Source: Bacteroidota bacterium (lineage in GTDB: Bacteria > Bacteroidota > Bacteroidia > NS11-12g > UBA955). Taken from it: a DNA stretch of 10,620 nt. The notes below the pieces were generated by a model that ran no database searches, was not told the origin of the DNA, and was given only the letters and a program-made list of their open reading frames with translations. Location: the NCBI GenBank assembly GCA_947460045.1, contig CANHGC010000025.1, positions 1 through 10,620 on the forward strand. The letters are read 5' to 3'. A program made the translations under genes and the position numbers. Shown piece after piece: positions 1 to 6,817 of this stretch. The stretch's first letter is position 1, and each line of letters starts with the position of its first letter.

Positions 1-664
1 CTTGATACAACTGCACCTTTCCCAACATCGCCAACGCAGCACCCTTGCTGATTCTGCCCTTCTCAGCCACCGTCCAATCCAATTTTGAAATGGCATAGTT
101 CAGGTCCGATTCAATCTGCTTGTAAACATCCGCCTTTGGCGCACGATCCACCGTGGTCACCTCATCAGCACCCAAACGCTTGTCTACCACCAACGGCACA
201 TCGCCAAAAAACTTCACCAACTCAAAGTAGTAAAACGCACGCAAGAACGAAGCCTGCGCCAAAATACCCTCCTTGCCTGGAAAATCAATCTTGTTCTTGT
301 TCTCCATGATGAAATTTACACGCGTAATACCCGCATAATTCCAACGAAAAACATTCCTCAACTCCTGGTTCACAGCACCATGACTCATGTCGTCCAATTC
401 ATGCAAACCCTTGGTATCCGTTACGCTCTCCCCACCCGCAATGGTGTTGTCTGAGGCGATTTCACCGATCCAAACCGACATAAACGAACCCTGCATCAAA
501 TCATAAGCACCCGTTAAAGCACGCTGATAATCAACCGGAGTATTGAAAAAATTGTCTGCATCCTGAGTATACGCTGGATCAACATCCAAAAACTTCTTGC
601 AGCTATACGTTGGCAACAACAGAAGCCCGCAAACAAACGTAATTAAAATTGTCTTTTTCATCAT
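1..664 (-). CDS. SusD/RagB-family outer-membrane lipoprotein, N-terminal 221 residues (C-terminus beyond window)
   Basis: SusD-family proteins are surface lipoproteins that cap the SusC transporter and capture the ligand, usually a glycan. The reading frame opens MMKKTILITF and has a short hydrophobic signal ending TYSC, with the lipidated Cys followed by KKFLDVDP, the usual start of a mature SusD. Further family signatures are DYQRALTGAYDLM near residues 48-60, IASDNT near residue 70, and FLRAFYYFELVKFFGDVPLV near residues 140-160, matching the TPR-like helical core. The start ATG overlaps the stop of the SusC gene (TAATG), which points to translational coupling; a second ATG follows directly. 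The family is normally about 450-600 residues, so over half is off the left edge. The family call is secure. The substrate cannot be read from this fragment. Confidence 0.95.
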   Translation of the reverse strand, partial: MMKKTILITFVCGLLLLPTYSCKKFLDVDPAYTQDADNFFNTPVDYQRALTGAYDLMQGSFMSVWIGEIASDNTIAGGESVTDTKGLHELDDMSHGAVNQELRNVFRWNYAGITRVNFIMENKNKIDFPGKEGILAQASFLRAFYYFELVKFFGDVPLVVDKRLGADEVTTVDRAPKADVYKQIESDLNYAISKLDWTVAEKGRISKGAALAMLGKVQLYQ

Positions 665-3555
665 TAAAAGCGAATTGAGAAGCCCAACATAATGGTTCTG
701 GCCTGAGGGTAAAAACCGTTGTCGATACCCGCACCCAAAGCACCACCCACCGAACCCAAATCAGGGTCGTAACCCATGTATTTGGTTAGGGTGTAAATAT
801 TATTGGCCGACAGATAAATCCGTAAACCAGTCATTTTCAATTTTTGCAATTGCTTGCCACGCAAAGTGTAACCCACCTGCAAGTTCCGCAACCTCAAGAA
901 TGAACCATCTTCTACATAGTAATCAGAAAACACGTTGTTCCTATTGAGCGATGTGGTTAAACGAGGATTTTCATTCGTGCTGTTCGGGCCAGTCCATCGA
1001 TTGATGGTGTACGACAATTGATTCGCATATGGCTGTTGACGCTCATAGTTGCGCACGATTTTTTGTCCAACCGCCGCATACAACTGCATCGACACATCCC
1101 AACCACCGCGAGACAAACTCAAATTGTATCCCGCTGTAAACTTGGGCAAAGGAGAGCCCAAACTCTTTTTATCGCTGTCGTCAGAGAAATTGATCGTACC
1201 GTCGCCGTTCAAATCTTTGAACCTAAAATCGCCAGGCTTAGCACCAGCCTGCTTCACGGGTGAATTGTCGATTTCAGCCTGTGATTGGAAAATCCCATCG
1301 GTCTGATAACCCATGAAAAAACCAATGGGGTAATCTACCTGGAAACGAGAAGCAACACCGCCACCCACACCAAAAGCTGCACCTGGGATATAATCAACCC
1401 CTTTCGGAGTGCTCATTACCACGTTCTTCAAATAAGCCACGTTCAAACCCATACTCAAATTCCAACGCTTTTTCATCGAACCTTGATATTGCACGTCCAA
1501 TTCCACACCGCTGTTCGAAACATCGCCCGCATTGATGATCGGCGGGTAACTTCCTGGTCCTGCAGTACCCAAAACCCCAGACACATCGGGTTGAAACAAC
1601 AAATCCTTGGTTTGCTTCACGAAATAATTCACCGTGGTGGTGAAATACCTGCCCAATGTTAAATCAGTACCCACGTTGAATTGTGTGGTAGACTCCCACT
1701 TCAAATCTGGGTTGCTCGCACGACCAATCGCCACACCCTTTACAATGATGTCATTGAAAATATAATCGCCCTCACCGTTGAGCAAACCGCGGTAAGCAAA
1801 ATTCTCGATCTGATCGTTACCACTCACACCGTAACTCATTCGCAATTTGGCACTGCGCATCCACTTCACGTTGTAAAAATCTTCGTCTGAAATCAACCAC
1901 GCACCAGACAAAGTAGGGAACCATCCCCAACGAGCATTGGGTCCAAACTTGCTTGATCCGTCGCGACGTAAAATGCCCGACAAGAAATACTTGTTTCTGA
2001 TATTGTATTCACTTCGAACAAAAGCGGATAACAGCCTTTCAGTAAACTCCCAAGAGTATACGTTGTTCAAGTAACCTCCTGCAGCCAAATTGGCCGAAAT
2101 ATCTGCAAAATCCAATGAATTGTTGGGAATGTTGTAAGCAGTACCGCCCAAATAATTGCCCCTGCGCTGAAACACAGAAAACCCTGCGGTGGTCTTCAAC
2201 TTCCTACCCCCACGCCATTCGTGTTGGTGATTCATAAATGATTCAAAATTCAAATCTCCATAGGTGGCTCTGCCCTCAGAAACCGATGCACCACGCTCAA
2301 TTTTGGTTCCCGGTGCGATTTCCACCATCGTTGGATCCAAATTCTCGTTCAATGCCGTGTTCTGCGCTTTGCCGGTTCCAAACCAAACCAAAGGAGAAAA
2401 AGCCTTGTTGTCTACCAATGCAAAATTGTAATTGAATCGATTGGTAAATGTCAAATTTTCACTCAATTCTGCGGTCAGCTCCTGCTTGCCCACAAACTTG
2501 TTTACCCATGCCCAGTTATAGGTATTCGCCATCTGCGCAAAAGGGTTGATAATATCTGCTACCTCTTCTAAGTAGGTGTATTTTCCGTTCGAACCCTTAA
2601 TTGGATCCGTTGGAAATGCATTAATCGTATTGTAAAGCACACTGCCGATACCGTTTTCAGGCAACCCAGAACGCTTTTCATTGGTGTACAAGAAAACACT
2701 GCTGTAACGCCATTTGTCCGACATACGCGTATCAAAATTTACACGGCCGTTGATCCGCTTGAAGTTGGCCTTCTCCAAACCCACGATACCCTGTTGATCG
2801 TATACGCTACCACCCACAGAATACGTTGATTTATCGTTACCGCCACTCACCGATACGTTGTATTGAAACACAGGTGCCAATTTAAAAATAGAATCTTGCC
2901 AATTGGTACCTTCGCCCAACGAAGTGTTTTTGAATGGCATCGCTTCACCACCCGCCGCAAACATCTCGTTCTTCAAAATCGCATACTCCTTGGCATTCAA
3001 CAAATCCAATTTCTTGGCCGTTTGCTGCATACCCTGAAAGCCCGAAAACTCCCAACGGGGTGCCGATTTGAGTTGACCCTTTTTGGTCTCAACGATGATC
3101 ACACCATTGGCAGCACGTACACCATAAATACCCGCTGTGGCATCTTTCAACACGTTGATCGATGCAATGTCGTTTGGATTCAATGCGTTCAAACCCTCAC
3201 TGTCATAAACCACACCATCTACCAAAATCAATGGATCGTTGTCGCCAAACGTACTCAATCCACGAATGCGAATACTGGAAGTACCACCCGGAGAACCTGA
3301 GTTCGTACTTACAACAACGCCTGGAATCTGACCCTGAAGCGCTTGATCCATCCTAGGGATGTTCAACTTCTCCAAAGCCTGCCCTTTCAACGAAGAATTG
3401 GCACCTGTAAACTCCTTTTTTGTGGCTTTTCCGTAACCGATAATTAACACATCTTCCATCTTACCGGAAGTGTCTGTAGTGTTGACCTGACCCATCAAAA
3501 CAGATGGTCCGTTTAAAGCGCAACAGGCCACTACGCATCGCAAAAACAATCGCAT
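664..3555 (-). CDS. SusC/RagA-family TonB-dependent outer-membrane transporter, lacking the N-terminal extension domain
   Basis: This 963-residue protein should form a 22-strand outer-membrane barrel that imports a SusD-captured ligand using TonB energy. Residues 1-23 look like a signal peptide. MEDVLIIGYGK at 33-43 matches the SusC motif (D/E)xVVVxGYG around the TonB box. The plug domain covers about 43-160 and includes IRIRGLSTFGDNDPLILVDG (95-114) and the NVLKDATAGIYGVRAANGVI stretch. The remaining ~800 residues are the barrel, ending in Phe (IMLGFSIRF), as outer-membrane barrels do. The ~80-residue carboxypeptidase-regulatory-like domain that usually sits between signal peptide and TonB box is absent: only about 10 residues are there. 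An upstream start is unlikely because a strong terminator ends 30 bases before the ATG. It is coupled to the SusD gene by a one-base stop/start overlap. The transported substrate is not known. Confidence 0.95.
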   Translation of the reverse strand: MRLFLRCVVACCALNGPSVLMGQVNTTDTSGKMEDVLIIGYGKATKKEFTGANSSLKGQALEKLNIPRMDQALQGQIPGVVVSTNSGSPGGTSSIRIRGLSTFGDNDPLILVDGVVYDSEGLNALNPNDIASINVLKDATAGIYGVRAANGVIIVETKKGQLKSAPRWEFSGFQGMQQTAKKLDLLNAKEYAILKNEMFAAGGEAMPFKNTSLGEGTNWQDSIFKLAPVFQYNVSVSGGNDKSTYSVGGSVYDQQGIVGLEKANFKRINGRVNFDTRMSDKWRYSSVFLYTNEKRSGLPENGIGSVLYNTINAFPTDPIKGSNGKYTYLEEVADIINPFAQMANTYNWAWVNKFVGKQELTAELSENLTFTNRFNYNFALVDNKAFSPLVWFGTGKAQNTALNENLDPTMVEIAPGTKIERGASVSEGRATYGDLNFESFMNHQHEWRGGRKLKTTAGFSVFQRRGNYLGGTAYNIPNNSLDFADISANLAAGGYLNNVYSWEFTERLLSAFVRSEYNIRNKYFLSGILRRDGSSKFGPNARWGWFPTLSGAWLISDEDFYNVKWMRSAKLRMSYGVSGNDQIENFAYRGLLNGEGDYIFNDIIVKGVAIGRASNPDLKWESTTQFNVGTDLTLGRYFTTTVNYFVKQTKDLLFQPDVSGVLGTAGPGSYPPIINAGDVSNSGVELDVQYQGSMKKRWNLSMGLNVAYLKNVVMSTPKGVDYIPGAAFGVGGGVASRFQVDYPIGFFMGYQTDGIFQSQAEIDNSPVKQAGAKPGDFRFKDLNGDGTINFSDDSDKKSLGSPLPKFTAGYNLSLSRGGWDVSMQLYAAVGQKIVRNYERQQPYANQLSYTINRWTGPNSTNENPRLTTSLNRNNVFSDYYVEDGSFLRLRNLQVGYTLRGKQLQKLKMTGLRIYLSANNIYTLTKYMGYDPDLGSVGGALGAGIDNGFYPQARTIMLGFSIRF

Positions 3556-3571
3556 ATCTTGGTAATTGGTA

Positions 3572-3604
3572 TAAATTTATTGATTAAAAAAAGGGGGATG
3601 CAAA
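3572..3604 (-). promoter_or_regulatory. Candidate Bacteroidota promoter for the susC-susD pair, overlapping the upstream terminator
   Basis: On the minus strand TAAATTTA (3579-3572) matches seven of eight positions of the -7 consensus TAnnTTTG. A TTTG at 3604-3601 lies 21 bases upstream, within the usual 17-23 base spacing to the -33 TTG element. Transcription would start near 3565, about ten bases before the susC ATG. The -33 element coincides with the loop of the terminator hairpin. This is a motif match only; AT-rich gaps produce such matches by chance. Confidence 0.35.
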
Positions 3605-3612
3605 CACCCCCC
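3586..3612 (-). terminator. Rho-independent terminator after the duplicated-domain T9SS protein gene
   Basis: Read on the minus strand, GGGGG (3612-3608) pairs with CCCCC (3597-3593). The stem is extended by a G-U, a U-A and a G-C pair, closing a UUUG tetraloop. Seven consecutive U residues (3592-3586) follow at once. This is a classical intrinsic terminator, placed 25 bases after the stop codon of the 3637-4923 gene. Confidence 0.85.
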
Positions 3613-3636
3613 CTAGAAATATAAATTATGAAAAAA

Positions 3637-4923
3637 TTAGTGCTTAATGAAGCGTTGAACAGCAGTACCCTCATTGGTTTCAACAGAAATCAAATAAGTA
3701 CCAGATGTTAAACCTTCAGTTGAAATGCGAACCGCTGACTTCTTCACCATTTCTTCCAAAACAACCTGACCGTTGAAATTCATCACACGAACAGCATTGA
3801 TTACAGAACCGTTGGTCATAGCCACGTTGAAATCGCCAAAAGATGGGTTGGGGTAAATCATCAAACCATTAACAGCATTGTTCACAACACCGCTGGTTGG
3901 CGCAGTGGTTTTCACCAACTCGTAGTGCCAGTATGCACCGTTACCAATTCCGATATCCACTTTCATGGTATCAGCAACAATCGCTACTTCGTAAACGATG
4001 GTATCTTTAGCCGCTGTAGGAGAAGCCAACTCACCACCATTGAAAGCCTTAGGCAATCCCAAGTAAGAACCTTTACCCACCAAAGTGATGGTTCCGTTGT
4101 TTTTGCTAGCTACCCACTTACCTGCGTTCGCACCATCATGAGGCGCTACTGGAGTACCGCAAGCAAATGAACCACCCTGCCATCCTTCCAAGAAGGTTGA
4201 ACCTTGCAATTCGTTTTTGAAGGTACCATCGGCACTGAAGCTGTAGATATCATCGTACTGACAAGCACGCACACCAGTAATTTCTGCTGCAGGAACTTTC
4301 CACCATCCGAAATCGCCTTTGGCAGGACCTACCGCCATAGACGTTTCTACTGGACGCAATTTCCACAAACCAGTTGGGTTCAATTCAGGCATTTTCTTGC
4401 TCATTTCGAAGTGCCAGTAACCACCGCCGATTGAAATATCCAAAGACATTTTGTTGCCGGTTACAGATACTTCGTAAGTGATAGAATCTTTGGCGTCCGC
4501 AGATTTTGCCAATTCACCACCGTTAAATACTTTGGCCAAACCCAAATAAGCACCTTTACCGTATACAGTAATGGTTCCTTTGGCAGCATTGTGCTTGTAA
4601 GTGTAACTTCCGGTTCCATCGTGAGGCGCAGCAGGTGTACCACAAGCGTTTGAACCACCCTGCCATCCTTCAAGGAAGGTAGAGTTTTGGAAATTCATTT
4701 TAAATGATCCATCGGCGTTGAAAACAAATTCATCGTCGAACTGACATGCACGCACACCGGTAATTTCCGCTGCAGGCACTTTCCACCATCCGTAGTCACC
4801 CTTTGCAGGGCCTACAGCCAATGAAGTTTCTACTGGCGACAATGTCCATGTACCAGCAATTTGAGCGATGCTGCTACCAACGAGGGCGGCAAACAAAGCG
4901 AGTGTAGTAATTTTTTTCATCAT
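3637..4923 (-). CDS. T9SS-secreted protein with two near-identical ~155-residue domains (putative glycan-locus surface protein)
   Basis: The 428-residue protein has a signal peptide at 1-20 (cut before Gln21), domain A at about 22-175, domain B at about 184-338, and a type IX secretion sorting tail at about 351-428 (IYPNP motif at 356-360, then GLTSGTYLISVE, end VQRFIKH). Both domains carry AVGPAKGD, a GWWKVPAAEITGVRAC block, STFLEGWQGG, ACGTPxAPHDG and YLGLxKxFNGGEL. Each domain has two cysteines (60/94 and 221/255) that could form a disulfide. I recall similar VGPxxGDxxWW / RACxxDD / GTPVAPHDG domains in surface proteins of Bacteroidota polysaccharide loci. No catalytic residues are recognisable, so glycan binding is a guess from the neighbouring susC-susD pair. 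It should be exported and anchored or released at the cell surface. The start ATG is followed by a second ATG, and a good -7 element lies just upstream. Confidence 0.9.
   Translation of the reverse strand: MMKKITTLALFAALVGSSIAQIAGTWTLSPVETSLAVGPAKGDYGWWKVPAAEITGVRACQFDDEFVFNADGSFKMNFQNSTFLEGWQGGSNACGTPAAPHDGTGSYTYKHNAAKGTITVYGKGAYLGLAKVFNGGELAKSADAKDSITYEVSVTGNKMSLDISIGGGYWHFEMSKKMPELNPTGLWKLRPVETSMAVGPAKGDFGWWKVPAAEITGVRACQYDDIYSFSADGTFKNELQGSTFLEGWQGGSFACGTPVAPHDGANAGKWVASKNNGTITLVGKGSYLGLPKAFNGGELASPTAAKDTIVYEVAIVADTMKVDIGIGNGAYWHYELVKTTAPTSGVVNNAVNGLMIYPNPSFGDFNVAMTNGSVINAVRVMNFNGQVVLEEMVKKSAVRISTEGLTSGTYLISVETNEGTAVQRFIKH
3910..4860 (-). repeat. Intragenic tandem domain duplication (two copies of ~465 bases)
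   Basis: Copy A (about 4860-4399) and copy B (about 4374-3910) encode the two homologous domains of the T9SS protein, separated by a short linker (MPELNPT). By eye the first 80 aligned residues match at about 63 positions with no gap. The second halves are less alike (for example TGSYTYKHNAAKGT against ANAGKWVASKNNGT). The codons have diverged at many synonymous sites, so the duplication is not very recent. Confidence 0.9.
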
Positions 4924-4943
4924 TTTTTCAGTTTTAATTGCTT

Positions 4944-4951
4944 CAAATATA
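4944..4951 (-). promoter_or_regulatory. Promoter -7 element for the duplicated-domain T9SS protein gene
   Basis: The minus strand reads TATATTTG, a perfect match to the Bacteroidota -7 consensus TAnnTTTG, 20 bases upstream of the ATG. Transcription would begin near 4937. I see no TTG at the expected -33 spacing; the nearest is about 29 bases upstream. The -33 half is therefore weak or absent. Confidence 0.55.
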
Positions 4952-5237
4952 ACCGAATAATCTAGTTATGGTATTTTAAACAATAACTTTTTGGTAACTT
5001 TTGGGCGTTGTTTGATTTAATCTCATGAGAGTTTCCACAAAAAGACCCTCGTAGCCCCAAAAAGCACGGGTTTCAACAAAAAACGCCCGAACAAGAAGGT
5101 CTTATTGTCACGAAATTGTCATAAAAAATATCGCCAACGCCATGAAACCGCTCAATTAAATCAGCGAACAAAAACACAAGACAAACAGAATTAAACCCAA
5201 TTTGCACACCAATATTAAAGCCCAATAACCCAAACAA

Positions 5238-5382
5238 ATACTGCGATTTCAAGTCTTTCAAAATGAACCCTAAAAACATCAAATTTTTCAACACCTCAGA
5301 CCTACCTACCGGGCAGTACGTACTCACATTATTCGATCAAAACACCCAACCATTAGGGCGAACAGTCTTCCTTAAAAATTGA
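5238..5382 (+). pseudogene. Remnant of a T9SS C-terminal sorting tail on the plus strand
   Basis: The frame ending at the TGA of 5380-5382 encodes TSDLPTGQYVLTLFDQN followed by TQPLGRTVFLKN. This is the typical end of a T9SS sorting domain (LPxGxYxLxLxDxNGxxxGxxxFxKN). Just upstream a different frame (5238-5270) reads ILRFQVFQNEP before a stop. It resembles the preceding strand of the same domain, so one base slip near 5270 would join them. Further upstream all plus frames contain stops and no YPNP motif or passenger domain is recognisable. It is the only coding trace on the plus strand. It probably marks a deleted gene, but it is short and a chance resemblance cannot be ruled out. Confidence 0.55.
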
Positions 5383-5403
5383 ATCAATCGCAAAAAAACT
5401 AGA

Positions 5404-6762
5404 TCAATCCCTCAAGACCACCACGCGTTCTGTGATCACTGCATTGGGCGCATTCACTCGCACCAAATAATCGCCAGAATACAATTTTCTTAAATCGAAA
5501 TGTGCCATGGTACTACCTGCATATACGGTTTGTTGACCCATCACACGCCCCTGCAAATCCATCAATTCAACCACCACATTCGTTGATAGATACTTGGCAA
5601 TTTGAACCACCATTACATCTGAAGACGGATTCGGATAAATCGCAACTTTCACAACCTCCTTTTGCGAGAGGCCATTGGTCTGAGGCACATATGTAGTCAC
5701 CGCTTCCGTAACCGAAGTCACCTTCGACGCAGTGCGCACGCCATAATAAGTTGGACCAACAACATACGGATAGCTCGAATTCCATTGAGCGTCCACTGTA
5801 GCAAAATAGCAATAAATGCCATTGGGGTATTCTGGGGTTACACAAAAACGACCGTTGTGCTCATCCAAATAATCAGTTTGCTGTGCAGCGGGAGCCACGT
5901 ACTCGTAATCCTCCCTAAACAAACCCAAAGGATAAGTTGAATTCACTGCCGGACCATCCACCACATCTGAACCATCGGCATAATGGGTTCTCACGGCAAT
6001 GTTTCTCAGCTTATAACTGCTTTTCATTCGAACCAATTCTCCCGTACCATCCACATTCTTGAATCCATAGGCACCATATATCGGAAAACCGTCTACGGCA
6101 TATCCCAATAACGGGGCATGTTGCGAACTATCAATCACATACAGGCCATCTGCAGCATACAAATCACAAACATTCGATATCACCTTTTTATCCAATTTAA
6201 AAGCCGATGGATTTTGGTGGTGGTGGTAGTTACCCATCGCCGGATGTCCTTTCGCACAATCAAACCCGCCCCGTTCAGCCACTACCGCATCCCGATTCCA
6301 AACATTATCGCCCATCCCCATCAAAGGTCCCCCTTTTAACGTTTGCTGGGCATTGCTCCAACTCACCCCATCTCGATAATCAAACAGCGCAACACCATTG
6401 ATGAAAATTCCAATATTACCACCGGTCGTGTTGGTCGGAGTACCCGAATTTTTCACCGGCTTCAAAGACATTTTGAAAATCGCATTCTGATTTTGCGCCA
6501 AACTGGGATTGCCATCCAAAAACGGACCCGTGATATACGATGGTATACCCGTGGTTGTCACATACACCCAATCTGTTGAGTATTGCACCTTCTGAACATT
6601 CGCCAACACATCATCCGCCACCGGGGTTGAATTGCCTTTCACATAATGCCTACCCTTGATATTGGTGGTGTTTTGAATCCAATGAGTGATACCCGGATTG
6701 GTTTGGGCGATGACCGATCCGCTCAGCATCAACAAACAGAAGAAGTGTATTTTTCGTAACAT
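5404..6762 (-). CDS. YHYH-domain secreted protein with T9SS sorting tail
   Basis: I place the start at 6762, giving MLRKIHFFCLLMLSGSVIAQ, a clean signal peptide. The longer frame from 6855 would add a charged leader and overlap the peroxidase gene. The 452-residue product contains GHPAMGNYHHHQNPSAF (172-188), the hallmark of the YHYH family. It also has GYAVDGFPIYGAYGF (220-234) and a Cys pair in GRFCVTPEYPNGIYCYF (C307, C318). A T9SS tail spans about 366-452 (IYPNPSSDVMV at 375-385, then LYSGDYLVRV, end VVVLRD). YHYH proteins have no established activity. The His cluster (H173, H180-182) suggests metal binding, which fits the adjacent MbnP and di-haem peroxidase genes. It lies 55 bases downstream of the peroxidase gene with no terminator between them, so read-through is likely. 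Family assignment is firm; the metal role is inferred. Confidence 0.9.
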   Translation of the reverse strand: MLRKIHFFCLLMLSGSVIAQTNPGITHWIQNTTNIKGRHYVKGNSTPVADDVLANVQKVQYSTDWVYVTTTGIPSYITGPFLDGNPSLAQNQNAIFKMSLKPVKNSGTPTNTTGGNIGIFINGVALFDYRDGVSWSNAQQTLKGGPLMGMGDNVWNRDAVVAERGGFDCAKGHPAMGNYHHHQNPSAFKLDKKVISNVCDLYAADGLYVIDSSQHAPLLGYAVDGFPIYGAYGFKNVDGTGELVRMKSSYKLRNIAVRTHYADGSDVVDGPAVNSTYPLGLFREDYEYVAPAAQQTDYLDEHNGRFCVTPEYPNGIYCYFATVDAQWNSSYPYVVGPTYYGVRTASKVTSVTEAVTTYVPQTNGLSQKEVVKVAIYPNPSSDVMVVQIAKYLSTNVVVELMDLQGRVMGQQTVYAGSTMAHFDLRKLYSGDYLVRVNAPNAVITERVVVLRD

Positions 6763-6778
6763 ACTGTCCCTTAGACGA

Positions 6779-6786
6779 CAAAGTTC
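6779..6786 (-). promoter_or_regulatory. Weak candidate -7 element for the YHYH gene
   Basis: The minus strand reads GAACTTTG, seven of eight positions of TAnnTTTG, 16 bases before the chosen YHYH start codon. No TTG is found at -33. It may allow separate expression of the YHYH gene, but the match is imperfect and the gene could simply be read from the upstream operon. Confidence 0.2.
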
Positions 6787-6817
6787 AAGCAATGACTCGC
6801 ATTTTTTACTTTTTTCT

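Larger units (their letters stand above)
4924..5403. other. 480-base gap without an intact gene
   Basis: The segment separates the YHYH-protein gene from the duplicated-domain T9SS gene. It holds a -7 promoter element (4944-4951) and a plus-strand remnant of a T9SS tail (5263-5382). It also has an imperfect inverted pair of GGGCGTTxTTTG sites (5003-5014 and 5077-5088; 11 of 12 bases agree) of unknown meaning. No clear hairpin-plus-U-tract terminator follows the YHYH gene. The minus-strand frame over 5073-5327 resembles no protein I know. Confidence 0.6.

Noticed and set aside
2863..3300. Plus-strand frame of 145 codons inside the SusC region
   Set aside because: It is antisense to the conserved SusC plug coding sequence, with no family resemblance and no promoter or start context.
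5003..5088. Inverted pair of GGGCGTTxTTTG sites flanking ~60 bases
   Set aside because: It is only 11 of 12 bases with no target duplication, hairpin or nearby gene to give it meaning. Chance is likely in this T/A-rich gap.
5073..5327. Minus-strand frame of 84 codons in the intergenic gap
   Set aside because: It resembles no protein and part of it is antisense to the T9SS-tail remnant. It has hydrophobic stretches but no promoter. It is most likely chance.
6216..6230. GGT/GTG triplet run resembling a microsatellite
   Set aside because: It is simply the antisense of the Tyr-His-His-His codons of the YHYH motif.
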